DNA of 64,000 nt from an uncultured Lachnoanaerobaculum sp. (lineage in GTDB: Bacteria; Bacillota; Clostridia; Lachnospirales; Lachnospiraceae), in assembly GCA_946999385.1 (NCBI GenBank), contig CAMQCZ010000003.1, forward strand, positions 42,847 through 106,846, written 5' to 3'. Below the pieces are notes generated by a model. That model did no database searches. It was not told where the DNA came from and saw nothing but the letters and a program-made list of their open reading frames with translations. Shown piece by piece: positions 9,900-18,796 of this stretch (positions are counted from its first letter, which is position 1; each line of letters starts with the position of its first letter). The translations under genes were made by a program, and so were the position numbers.

Positions 9900-11060
9900 A
9901 TGAAAAAGAAGTTGGAATTATATATACATATTCCATTTTGTGCCAAAAAATGTAATTACTGTGATTTTTTATCAGGTAAAATGGATGCAAGCATATGGAA
10001 AGCTTATGTAGAACAGCTTATTAAGGAAATTAGAGTTCAAGGACAATTTTATAGAGATTATCAGGTGAGCAGTATATTTATTGGAGGTGGGACTCCTTCA
10101 ATTTTAAGCGGAGCACAAATTTGTGATATTATGAGTGTGATTTATGAAAATTTTATAGTAGAAGCAAGCTCTGAAAATACTATAGAATGTAATCCGGGAA
10201 GCCTAGATATAGATAAGCTTGGATATTATAAGCAATCGGGTATTAATAGAATAAGTCTGGGGCTTCAAAGCACTGATAATAGAGAATTGAAACTACTTGG
10301 GCGTATTCATACTTATGAAGATTTTTTGGATACATACCAAATGGTTAGAGAAGTCGGATTTAATAATGTAAATATTGATCTTATGAGTGCAATACCTACA
10401 CAAAGCTTTAAAAGCTATAAGAGTACATTAAAAAAAATCGTTATGCTAAAGCCTGAGCATATTTCTGCATATTCTCTGATTTTAGAAGAAGGGACTCCTT
10501 TTTATAAATATTTTTCATCAAAGGATGGGAAAAAATATTTACCTAGTGAAGAATTAGACAGAAAAATGTATAAATTTACTAAAGAATATTTAGCACAAAA
10601 TTCATATGAAAGATATGAAATAAGCAATTATGCAAAAAAGGACAAAGAATGTAAGCATAATATAGGATACTGGACGGGAGTTGAATATTTGGGCTTTGGT
10701 CTTGGAGCTTCCAGTATGGTTATGGATAGACGCTTTCATGTAGAAAGAGATTTTGATAAATATATGAAAATAGATTTTGAAAAGGACTTGAGTGCACTTT
10801 ATTCTGATATTGAAGAATTGGATGAATTCAAAAAAATGGAAGAATTTATGTTTTTAGGTCTTAGGCTTACAAAAGGGATATCAAGTAGTGAATTTTATCA
10901 GAAATTCGGGATTAATTTATTTAAAATTTTTGAAAAAGCTATCGAAAAAAATTTAATGCTGAATTTCTTGGAATATAAGAAGCCATATTTATATCTGACA
11001 GACTTGGGGATTGATTTGAGTAATAGAGTTATGAGTGATTTTTTATTTAATGAGGTTTGA
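9900..11060 (+). CDS. hemW: Radical SAM heme chaperone HemW
   Basis: The 386-residue radical SAM protein carries the cluster motif CAKKCNYC (Cys14, 18, 21), followed by FIGGGTPS and GLQS. It is HemN-like but of the HemW subgroup, in which heme transfer rather than coproporphyrinogen oxidation is the known role; HemW proteins are often misnamed as oxygen-independent coproporphyrinogen oxidase. No other heme synthesis gene is in the window, which favours HemW. The gene is coupled downstream of lepA. Confidence 0.92.
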   Translation: MKKKLELYIHIPFCAKKCNYCDFLSGKMDASIWKAYVEQLIKEIRVQGQFYRDYQVSSIFIGGGTPSILSGAQICDIMSVIYENFIVEASSENTIECNPGSLDIDKLGYYKQSGINRISLGLQSTDNRELKLLGRIHTYEDFLDTYQMVREVGFNNVNIDLMSAIPTQSFKSYKSTLKKIVMLKPEHISAYSLILEEGTPFYKYFSSKDGKKYLPSEELDRKMYKFTKEYLAQNSYERYEISNYAKKDKECKHNIGYWTGVEYLGFGLGASSMVMDRRFHVERDFDKYMKIDFEKDLSALYSDIEELDEFKKMEEFMFLGLRLTKGISSSEFYQKFGINLFKIFEKAIEKNLMLNFLEYKKPYLYLTDLGIDLSNRVMSDFLFNEV

Positions 11061-11062
11061 TT

Positions 11063-11623
11063 ATGATTTTAAAGGAAGTAAAAATAGATAAAAATTTTAA
11101 TGATTTAGAAAAATTAAATGAATTAAATATTGAAGCTTTTCCTGTTGAAGAAAGATTGGATTTATCAGAAATGCTTGAAATGACAAGGCATAGTGAGGTC
11201 GATTTTATAGCCTTGTATGATGCCGAAAATTTTGTGGGATTTTATCTTATATTTAAAAAATATTCCTGTGCTTATATTTATTTTTTGACTATAGCCAAAG
11301 AATTTAGAAATAAGGGCTATGGAACAGGCTTACTCGAATTATTAAATAAAAAGTATATAGATTATCAAATAATCTTAGATTTGGAAGAGGTAGATGAAAA
11401 AGCTTTGAATAATTCGCAAAGAATAACGAGAAAAAAATTTTATTTAAGAAATTTGTATAAGGAAGCCGGATATGGTATGGCTTATGTAGGAATGAGATTT
11501 GAAATATTATTTTGTGGTGATGAAATCAAAATAAAAAATTTTGAAGAATTAATAGAGCAGACAAAGAGTATTATAAATTCATATTGTAGTAATAAATTTC
11601 TGCCTACTATCTTTAAAAGATAA
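11063..11623 (+). CDS. GNAT family N-acetyltransferase
   Basis: I start this at the ATG at 11063, which has GAGG seven bases upstream; a TTG at 11057 is also in frame but poorly placed. The product is 186 residues with the acetyl-CoA-binding motif A region YFLTIAKEFRNKGYGTGLLELL near residues 75-95 (central core RNKGYGTG). The substrate cannot be read from sequence. It overlaps or abuts hemW and is probably the last gene of the leftmost operon. The 70 bases after it contain the ppdK promoter. Confidence 0.8.
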   Translation: MILKEVKIDKNFNDLEKLNELNIEAFPVEERLDLSEMLEMTRHSEVDFIALYDAENFVGFYLIFKKYSCAYIYFLTIAKEFRNKGYGTGLLELLNKKYIDYQIILDLEEVDEKALNNSQRITRKKFYLRNLYKEAGYGMAYVGMRFEILFCGDEIKIKNFEELIEQTKSIINSYCSNKFLPTIFKR

Positions 11624-11651
11624 AAATAGGCTATTAATATATACAATTATA

Positions 11652-11660
11652 TGTTATAAT
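11652..11660 (+). promoter_or_regulatory. ppdK promoter, extended -10
   Basis: TGTTATAAT is an extended -10 element (TGn plus a perfect TATAAT at 11655-11660), 34 bases before the ppdK start. No good -35 hexamer lies at the right distance, consistent with an extended -10 promoter. Confidence 0.6.
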
Positions 11661-11693
11661 GGTCAGGATAAATTTTAAATGGAGGTTAGTAAT

Positions 11694-14321
11694 ATGGCTA
11701 ATAAATGGGTATATCTTTTTAGTGAAGGTGATGCCGGTATGAGAAATACTCTTGGTGGTAAGGGAGCAAATCTTGCAGAAATGACAAAGCTTGGATTGCC
11801 TGTTCCACAGGGATTTACAGTTACTACAGAAGCATGTACAAGATATTATGAGGATGGAGAGCAAATTAATGATGAAATTATAGCTCAAATTATGGAAAAT
11901 ATAACAAGGCTTGAAGAAATTACAGGCAAAAAATTTGGAGATAATGAAAATCCTCTTTTAGTATCAGTTCGTTCAGGTGCCAGAGCATCTATGCCGGGTA
12001 TGATGGATACTATATTAAATCTTGGACTTAATGAAAAGGTTGTTGAAACTTTATCTAAAAAATCAGGTAATCCACGTTGGGCTTGGGATTGCTATAGAAG
12101 ATTTATTCAAATGTTCTCTGATGTAGTTATGGAGGTTGGAAAAAAATATTTTGAAGCTCTTATTGATGAAATGAAACATAAAAAGGGAGTTACTCAAGAT
12201 ACGGAATTGAATGCAGATGATTTAAAAGAGCTTGCAAATCAATTTAAGGCTGAATATAAGTCAAAGATAGGACAAGATTTTCCAACAGATCCTAAGGAGC
12301 AATTATTGGCTGCCATAAAAGCAGTTTTCCGTTCATGGAATAATCCACGTGCAAATGTATATAGAAGAGATAATGATATACCTTATTCTTGGGGTACAGC
12401 AGTTAATGTTCAAATGATGGCATTTGGTAACATGGGTGAAACCTCAGGTACAGGAGTTGCCTTTACTCGTGATCCTGCAACAGGTGAAAAGAAGCTTATG
12501 GGAGAATTCCTTATGAATGCTCAAGGTGAAGATGTTGTTGCCGGAGTACGTACACCTAATCATATTGATAAGCTGAAAGAAGTAATGCCTGAAGTTTATG
12601 ATGAATTTGTAAATATTTGTAATACCTTGGAAAATCATTATAAAGATATGCAGGATATGGAATTTACAATAGAAGATAAGAAGCTTTATATGTTACAAAC
12701 AAGAAATGGTAAAAGAACTGCATTTGCAGCTTTAAAGATTGCTTGTGATTTAGTTGACGAAGGAATGATTACAGAAGAAAAAGCTGTAACAATGATAGAT
12801 CCTAGAAATCTTGATACACTTTTACATCCTACATTTGATGCAAAAGCACTTAAAGAGGTAGAGCCTATTGCAAAGGCACTTGCAGCTTCTCCGGGAGCAG
12901 CAAGCGGTCAAATAGTATTTACAGCGGCAGATGCAAAGGCTTGGGCTGAAAAGGGCAAAAAAGTTGTTTTAGTAAGACTTGAAACTTCTCCTGAGGATAT
13001 AGAAGGTATGAAGGCCGCACAGGGTATTTTAACAGTACGTGGAGGTATGACCTCACATGCAGCTGTAGTTGCACGTGGTATGGGTACTTGCTGTGTATCA
13101 GGTTGTTCAGATATCATTATGGATGAAGAAAATAAAGTATTTAAATTAAAAGGTAAAGAATATCATGAAGGTGATGTAATATCATTTGATGGTACTACAG
13201 GTAAAATTTATGATGGAAAAATACCGACAGTTGAAGCAAAGATTGTCGGAGAATTTGAAAGAATTATGAATTGGGCTGATAAATATAGGACTTTAAAGGT
13301 TCGTACAAATGCCGATACAGGAGTTGATGCAAAGAAAGCACGTGAGCTTGGTGCAGAAGGCATAGGACTTTGCCGTACAGAGCATATGTTCTTTGAAGGT
13401 GATAGAATAGATGCATTTAGAGAAATGATTTGCTCAGATACAGTAGAAGAAAGAGAAGCTGCACTTGCAAAAATATTACCTGTTCAACAAGGTGATTTTG
13501 AAGAATTATATGAGGCACTTGAAGGAAATCCTGTAACCATAAGATTCTTGGATCCACCTTTACATGAATTTGTTCCTACAGAAGAAGCAGATATTGAAAA
13601 GCTTGCTAAGGCAAAGGGTAAGACTGTAGCTGATATTAAAGCTATTATAAGTTCATTACATGAATTTAACCCTATGATGGGACATAGAGGCTGTCGTCTT
13701 GCAGTTACTTATCCTGAAATTGCTAAGATGCAGACAAGAGCTGTTATTCGTGCAGCTATAAATGTTTCTAAAAAGCATCCTGATTGGAATATTAAGCCTG
13801 AAATTATGATTCCTCTTGTTGGAGAAGTAAAAGAGCTTAAGTATGTTAAAAAATTTGTAGTAGAAACAGCAGAAGCTGAAATTAAAGAAGCTAAGGTAGA
13901 TTTAAAATATGAAGTAGGTACAATGATAGAAATACCAAGAGCTGCACTTACTGCTGATGAAATAGCAAAAGAAGCTGATTTCTTCTGCTTCGGTACCAAT
14001 GATCTTACTCAGATGACATTCGGTTTTTCAAGAGATGATGCAGGAAAATTCTTAGATGCTTATTATGACGCTAAGATTTTTGAAAATGATCCATTTGCTA
14101 AGCTTGATCAAATAGGTGTTGGTAAGCTTATGGAAATGGCAATTAAACTTGGTAAGCCTTCAAATGCTAAATTACATGTAGGTATTTGTGGTGAGCATGG
14201 TGGAGATCCTGCTTCAGTAGAATTTTGCCATAAGATAGGACTTGATTATGTGAGCTGTTCTCCATTTAGAGTTCCTATAGCTAGACTTGCAGCTGCACAA
14301 GCGGCAATAAATAATCGCTAG
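11694..14321 (+). CDS. ppdK: Pyruvate, phosphate dikinase
   Basis: The ATG at 11694 follows GGAGG by eight bases; the upstream in-frame ATG lies on the ribosome site and is rejected. The 875-residue enzyme interconverts pyruvate + ATP + Pi and PEP + AMP + PPi. The phosphoryl-carrier histidine is His455 in GGMTSHAAVVARGMG, matching the numbering of clostridial PPDK. The N-terminal nucleotide domain shows GGKGANLAEM and SVRSGA. The C-terminal PEP/pyruvate barrel shows LCRTEHMFF, GHRGCRL, and CGEHGGDP with the catalytic cysteine. Anaerobes use it with pyrophosphate in glycolysis or for PEP supply; PEPCK is also encoded at 59847. It is transcribed alone from its own promoter to a strong terminator. 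Confidence 0.97.
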   Translation: MANKWVYLFSEGDAGMRNTLGGKGANLAEMTKLGLPVPQGFTVTTEACTRYYEDGEQINDEIIAQIMENITRLEEITGKKFGDNENPLLVSVRSGARASMPGMMDTILNLGLNEKVVETLSKKSGNPRWAWDCYRRFIQMFSDVVMEVGKKYFEALIDEMKHKKGVTQDTELNADDLKELANQFKAEYKSKIGQDFPTDPKEQLLAAIKAVFRSWNNPRANVYRRDNDIPYSWGTAVNVQMMAFGNMGETSGTGVAFTRDPATGEKKLMGEFLMNAQGEDVVAGVRTPNHIDKLKEVMPEVYDEFVNICNTLENHYKDMQDMEFTIEDKKLYMLQTRNGKRTAFAALKIACDLVDEGMITEEKAVTMIDPRNLDTLLHPTFDAKALKEVEPIAKALAASPGAASGQIVFTAADAKAWAEKGKKVVLVRLETSPEDIEGMKAAQGILTVRGGMTSHAAVVARGMGTCCVSGCSDIIMDEENKVFKLKGKEYHEGDVISFDGTTGKIYDGKIPTVEAKIVGEFERIMNWADKYRTLKVRTNADTGVDAKKARELGAEGIGLCRTEHMFFEGDRIDAFREMICSDTVEEREAALAKILPVQQGDFEELYEALEGNPVTIRFLDPPLHEFVPTEEADIEKLAKAKGKTVADIKAIISSLHEFNPMMGHRGCRLAVTYPEIAKMQTRAVIRAAINVSKKHPDWNIKPEIMIPLVGEVKELKYVKKFVVETAEAEIKEAKVDLKYEVGTMIEIPRAALTADEIAKEADFFCFGTNDLTQMTFGFSRDDAGKFLDAYYDAKIFENDPFAKLDQIGVGKLMEMAIKLGKPSNAKLHVGICGEHGGDPASVEFCHKIGLDYVSCSPFRVPIARLAAAQAAINNR

Positions 14322-14340
14322 AATACTAATAATTTATATA

Positions 14341-14389
14341 AAAAATCCCGATATATTTCTATAGCTTAGAAATATATCGGGATTTTTTT
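14341..14389 (+). terminator. Rho-independent terminator of ppdK
   Basis: A perfect 21-bp stem (14341-14361 with 14367-14387) encloses a 5-base loop and is flanked by an A-run on the left and a T-run on the right. It could work in either direction. Confidence 0.92.
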
Positions 14390-14455
14390 AGGCTTTTAAA
14401 TTGTTAAGATAGCTTTAGTTAAGTAAAATTTATAAATCAAAGCTTTTAATAAAGC

Positions 14456-14510
14456 TTGACATTAAGATTTAATACTTATATAATTTGATTATCGACTGTA
14501 CAGTCTATAA
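14456..14510 (+). promoter_or_regulatory. TetR promoter and autoregulatory operator
   Basis: A consensus promoter, TTGACA (14456-14461), 17-base spacer, TATAAT (14479-14484), is followed at the expected transcription start by an inverted repeat at 14489-14510. Its core GACTGTACAGTC (14494-14505) is perfectly palindromic, and the outer TTAT/ATAA arms also match. The placement over the start site of a TetR gene is typical of an autorepressor operator. Confidence 0.85.
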
Positions 14511-14522
14511 GGGGAAGTGATT

Positions 14523-15095
14523 ATGGTTAGAAATAATAGAATGAAATTTGAAGAAAGAAAAGAAGAAATAAAAAGGATTGCGGCAGAAGTTTTCGTAGAA
14601 AAAGGCTTTGATAATACGACTATGGAGGATTTAGTAAGAGCAACAGGTTTATCTAAAGGAGGCTTTTATCATTATTATAAAAATACTACAGATATTATTT
14701 ATGATATGATGCTTGACGGTATTTATTATAGAAATGAAATAATTAAAAAATCTTATGAAAAAGAAAAGAGTATAAGCATAGAGTTTTTAGCAAAGGAAAT
14801 GACAAAAAAAGTCATAGATAATCATCCATATCTTGCTGTTTATGTAGAGTTTTTATTGGCAAAAAAGAGAAATGAAAAGCTTGAAAAAATATATAAGCTT
14901 TTAAAAAATAAAACACAAGAAACTTTTAAAAGCATCAATATAGATCTTAATAAATACAATATATCATTTGAATATATAGAATTTTTTGTCAATGCAATGA
15001 TATTATCTTCAAATATTTTAAAATCAAGAGAAATTCTAATAAAGAATAAAAATACTATTGAGGAAATGTTTCTATTAATTTTAAAGAGTAAATAA
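14523..15095 (+). CDS. TetR/AcrR family transcriptional regulator
   Basis: A 190-residue regulator with an N-terminal helix-turn-helix, including FVEKGFDNTTMEDLVRATGL and SKGGFYHYYKNTTDI at about residues 20-55, followed by an all-helical ligand domain. I start it at ATG 14523, six bases after GGGGAA; a GTG at 14517 abuts the ribosome site. It lies 44 bases upstream of the ABC transporter pair and almost certainly controls it and itself through the palindrome at 14489-14510. The ligand is unknown. Confidence 0.9.
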   Translation: MVRNNRMKFEERKEEIKRIAAEVFVEKGFDNTTMEDLVRATGLSKGGFYHYYKNTTDIIYDMMLDGIYYRNEIIKKSYEKEKSISIEFLAKEMTKKVIDNHPYLAVYVEFLLAKKRNEKLEKIYKLLKNKTQETFKSINIDLNKYNISFEYIEFFVNAMILSSNILKSREILIKNKNTIEEMFLLILKSK

Positions 15096-15139
15096 TTTTA
15101 TTTAAATAATAATTAATATTTAGTTAGAAAGGAGAAAAT

Positions 15140-16894
15140 ATGAAAGTATATAAAAAATTATTGACCTATGTGTCTGATTTAAAGCCTGTCATTTTTCTTG
15201 CTATATTTTGCTCATTTGTTTCATGCTTATTGATTAATTATGGATATTATTTAATTTATAGGTTTTTGAAAGCACTTATTCTAGAGTCTGACCTTGATAT
15301 GTCGGAAAGCTTTGCATTTAAAATAGCAATATTTATTACTTCAGGTAGTTTGCTATATTTTTGCTCGCTTCTTTTCGCACATAAAATCGGATTTCATTTA
15401 GAAAATGTTTTAAGGAAAAGAGGTGTCGAAGGTTTAAGCAATGCCGGTTTTAGGTTTTTTGATACACATTCATCAGGAAGTGTTAGAAAAATTATAGATG
15501 ATAATGCTTCTTTAACTCATACTATAGTAGCTCATATGATACCTGATAATACTAAAAGCCTTTCAATGAGCTTTTTAATTTTAATTTTAGGATTTTTTAT
15601 AAGTCCAAGAGTCGGAATTATTATTTTAATTTTAACTATTATTTCAGTTCTCTGCCTTTGCAGTATGATGGGTGGTAGTGATTTTATGAAGGTTTATCAA
15701 GAATCTCTTGATAAATTGTCAGCTGAAACAGTTGAATATATAAGAGGAATTTCAGTTATAAAAATTTTTGGAGTTTCAGTTTCTTCAATGAAAAATCTTT
15801 TCAAGCTCATTAATCAATATTCTGAATATGCTTATAAATATTCAAAAAAATGTAAAAAACCATATGTTTTTTATCAAACTTTATTTTTTGGTTTGATAGC
15901 TTTTATAACAATACCATTAGTATTTTTTTCAGAAAAGCTTGGAGATCCAAGACTTATCGTTATAGATTTAATAATGATAATATTTTTATCCGGTTTGATG
16001 TTTGCCACTCTTATGACTGTTATGTATGTTAATATGTATTCTTTTCAAGGAAATTATGCAGTTGATTCTTTGGAAAAATTATATGGAGAGATGCAAGAAG
16101 AAAAAATCACTTTTGGAAATGAAAAAAAATTTGAAAATCATGATATAGAATTTAAAGATGTTACTTTTTCTTATGAAGATAAAAAAGTAATAGAAAATCT
16201 TTCATTTAAATTAAAAGAAAATAAAATATATGCTCTTGTCGGTGATTCAGGCTCAGGAAAATCTACTATTGCAAAGCTTACCTGTGGATATTATAAAATA
16301 GATTCAGGCGAGATTTTAATAGGTGGAAAAAATATTACACAATATTCACAAGATGCACTTTTAAAGGAAATTTCCTTTGTATTTCAGGATTCAAAGCTTT
16401 TTAGTGATAGCATATACAATAATATATTAATAGCAAAAAAAGATGCAAGTAGACAAGAGGTGCTAAAGGCAATTTCACTTGCCGGTCTTGACAGCCTTGT
16501 AGATAAGCTTGAAAAAAGAGAAAATACAATTATAGGAAGCGACGGCATTTATCTTTCAGGGGGTGAATGCCAGAGAATTGCTATCGCAAGAGCCATATTA
16601 AAAGATTCAAAAATTGTTATTATGGATGAAGCCTCTGCATCTATTGATCCTGATAATGAGCATGAATTACAAAAAGCCTTTAAAAATTTGATGAAGGGTA
16701 AAACAGTTCTTATGATTGCACATCGACTTTCAGCAATAAGAGGTGTGGATGAAATATTGCTGATTGATAAAGGAAAAATAGTTGAAAGAGGTTCTCACGA
16801 GGAGCTTTTTGAAAAAAATAGTAAATATAAGACCTTATATAATATGTATACTATGGCTAATGAATGGAGGGTAGTTGATGAAGAGCTTTCTTAA
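15140..16894 (+). CDS. ABC transporter ATP-binding/permease half 1 (heterodimer)
   Basis: The 584-residue half-transporter has six membrane helices in roughly residues 1-310 and a nucleotide-binding domain behind them. Walker A is GDSGSGKST, the Q-loop is FVFQDSKLF, the signature is LSGGECQRIAIARA, Walker B is IVIMDEASAS, and the switch histidine lies in IAHRLS. All catalytic residues appear intact. It overlaps the next half-transporter gene, so the two form a heterodimer. The fold is that of type IV exporters; siderophore importers of the YbtPQ/IrtAB kind share this layout, so direction and substrate are open. Control by the adjacent TetR is likely. Confidence 0.9.
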   Translation: MKVYKKLLTYVSDLKPVIFLAIFCSFVSCLLINYGYYLIYRFLKALILESDLDMSESFAFKIAIFITSGSLLYFCSLLFAHKIGFHLENVLRKRGVEGLSNAGFRFFDTHSSGSVRKIIDDNASLTHTIVAHMIPDNTKSLSMSFLILILGFFISPRVGIIILILTIISVLCLCSMMGGSDFMKVYQESLDKLSAETVEYIRGISVIKIFGVSVSSMKNLFKLINQYSEYAYKYSKKCKKPYVFYQTLFFGLIAFITIPLVFFSEKLGDPRLIVIDLIMIIFLSGLMFATLMTVMYVNMYSFQGNYAVDSLEKLYGEMQEEKITFGNEKKFENHDIEFKDVTFSYEDKKVIENLSFKLKENKIYALVGDSGSGKSTIAKLTCGYYKIDSGEILIGGKNITQYSQDALLKEISFVFQDSKLFSDSIYNNILIAKKDASRQEVLKAISLAGLDSLVDKLEKRENTIIGSDGIYLSGGECQRIAIARAILKDSKIVIMDEASASIDPDNEHELQKAFKNLMKGKTVLMIAHRLSAIRGVDEILLIDKGKIVERGSHEELFEKNSKYKTLYNMYTMANEWRVVDEELS

Positions 16895-18593
16895 AAATAG
16901 CTTTGCACTTACCGACAATGGAGTAAGTGGAAGCATAAAAGCTGGTATATACAGTTTTTTAGTATTTGTTATCAATATGTTTCCTGCAATTTTATTAATG
17001 ATTTTAATAGATCAATTTCTCTTAAAGCATGTCATCAGCAGGCAATTTTATGTAATATTTTCTATTTTGACTATAATATTTATGCTTATATTATTAAGCC
17101 TTGAGTATGAAACTCAATATGATGAAACCTACAAAGAATCGGCAAATTTGAGGATTGATTTAGCAAAGAAGCTTTCAGAGCTGGAAATGTCATATTTTTC
17201 AAAGCATGATCTTTCAGATCTTGCTCAGAGTATTATGGCAGATGTGTCAGCTATAGAGCATGCATCAAGTCATGCTATACCAAAGGCTATAGGCTTTGTT
17301 TTCTTTTTACCATTAATCACAGTCTTAATGTTAATAGGAAATTGGAAAATGACTTTAGCAGCAATAGGGCCTACAGTATTATCATTTATATTTATATTGT
17401 TATCAAAAAAATATACTAAGGGACAATTTAATAAATATTATATAAGATTAAGAAGCAACTCAAAGGCTTTTCAGGAAAGAATTGAGCTTTCAAAGGAAAT
17501 AAATTCTTTTAATATTTCAGAAAAAATCAGGGAAGCTCTTTATAAAAAGCTTGATGATAGTGAAAAAATTCATTGGTTAACGGAAAGAAATAACGCCCTT
17601 ATTATAATACTATCAGGAATATTCGGTCAAATTTCATTACCTTTAACAATAATTTCAGGTATTATTTTGATGAAAAATGGAGAAATTTCAATACTTTATT
17701 TATTAGGATATATTCTTGCAAGTATGAAAATAAAAGATGTGATAGATGCGAATACTGAATTTTTTATGGAAATTTTCTATATAAATTCTGCTGTAAAAAG
17801 GATAAATGAAATAAGAAATTCTAAAGTTTTAAAGGGTAAGGATACAGAATTTGAAAACTTTGATGTCGAAGTTAAAAATGTTGATTTTTCTTACGATAAT
17901 AAAAAGGTTTTAAATTCAGTGAGCTTTATAGCACCTCAGGGTATGGTAACTGCTATTGTAGGAGAATCCGGTTGTGGAAAAACAACACTTTTACGTTTGA
18001 TTTCAAGACTATATGATTTTGATAGCGGAGAAATTTTAATAGGTAATAAGAATATCAAGGAAATATCTACTGAAAGCCTTTATAAGAATATATCAATAGT
18101 TTTTCAGGATGTAAAGCTTTTTAATACAAGTATTATGGAAAATATTAGAATTGGTAGAAAAAATGCAAGTGATGATGAGGTTATAGAGGCTGCAAGGCTT
18201 GCAAACTGTGATTTTATTAGTGATTTAAAGGATGGATTTTCAACAAATATAGGAGAGAATGGAGAACAATTATCAGGTGGAGAACGTCAAAGAATTTCTA
18301 TTGCAAGAGCATTTTTAAAAGATGCACCAATTCTTATTCTTGATGAAATAGCTTCAAGTCTGGATGTTGATAATGAAAGAAAAATACAAAAATCTTTGAA
18401 TAAATTAATAAAGGACAAAACAGTAATAATTATTTCTCATAGGATGAAATCTATAGAAAATGCCGACAGAATAGTGGTTTTAAAAGAAGGAAGAGTTGAA
18501 AAGGTAGGAAATCATAAGGAATTATTAATTTCAAGTGAAAGTTATATAAATCTTATAGAAAAAACTAAGGCTACAGAAAAATTTATTTACTAG
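16878..18593 (+). CDS. ABC transporter ATP-binding/permease half 2 (heterodimer)
   Basis: The ATG at 16878 is seven bases after GGAGGG and lies inside the end of the upstream half-transporter, with a 17-base overlap. The 571-residue product has six helices, then Walker A GESGCGKTT, the Q-loop IVFQDVKLF, the signature LSGGERQRISIARA, Walker B ILILDEIASS with its catalytic glutamate, and IISHRM. Both nucleotide sites therefore look active, unlike degenerate-site heterodimers. The N-terminal membrane part resembles the second subunit of siderophore-type ABC pairs, but I cannot assign a substrate. Confidence 0.9.
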   Translation: MKSFLKNSFALTDNGVSGSIKAGIYSFLVFVINMFPAILLMILIDQFLLKHVISRQFYVIFSILTIIFMLILLSLEYETQYDETYKESANLRIDLAKKLSELEMSYFSKHDLSDLAQSIMADVSAIEHASSHAIPKAIGFVFFLPLITVLMLIGNWKMTLAAIGPTVLSFIFILLSKKYTKGQFNKYYIRLRSNSKAFQERIELSKEINSFNISEKIREALYKKLDDSEKIHWLTERNNALIIILSGIFGQISLPLTIISGIILMKNGEISILYLLGYILASMKIKDVIDANTEFFMEIFYINSAVKRINEIRNSKVLKGKDTEFENFDVEVKNVDFSYDNKKVLNSVSFIAPQGMVTAIVGESGCGKTTLLRLISRLYDFDSGEILIGNKNIKEISTESLYKNISIVFQDVKLFNTSIMENIRIGRKNASDDEVIEAARLANCDFISDLKDGFSTNIGENGEQLSGGERQRISIARAFLKDAPILILDEIASSLDVDNERKIQKSLNKLIKDKTVIIISHRMKSIENADRIVVLKEGRVEKVGNHKELLISSESYINLIEKTKATEKFIY

Positions 18594-18615
18594 AAAAATA
18601 TTAATAATTTAAAAG

Positions 18616-18669
18616 TAAAGTGCTAAGGATTCTCAGAATATTCAGGCTAGTGAGATGATTAGCACTTTA
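18616..18669 (+). terminator. Two-tier hairpin/terminator after the ABC operon
   Basis: A perfect 10-bp outer stem (18616-18625 with 18660-18669) encloses a 34-base loop that itself can form a TCTCA/TGAGA stem. It is followed by a T-rich run and probably terminates the TetR-ABC transcript. Confidence 0.6.
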
Positions 18670-18796
18670 TTTTAAGATTATTTATAATATTAGTAATATT
18701 AAATTGAAATTAAAGCTGTTATATAGAATTTAGCTACTAAAACTTGTTGGACAGAAATCAAAATTTGTCATACAATAAGTAAGTAAGGAGATAATT

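Noticed and set aside
16189..16202. Match of bases 2-15 of the candidate omega-RNA guide (AATAGAAAATCTTT) inside an ABC transporter gene
   Set aside because: A 14-base match of low complexity is plausible by chance in 64 kb of AT-rich DNA, it lies within a coding region, and no convincing TAM precedes it.
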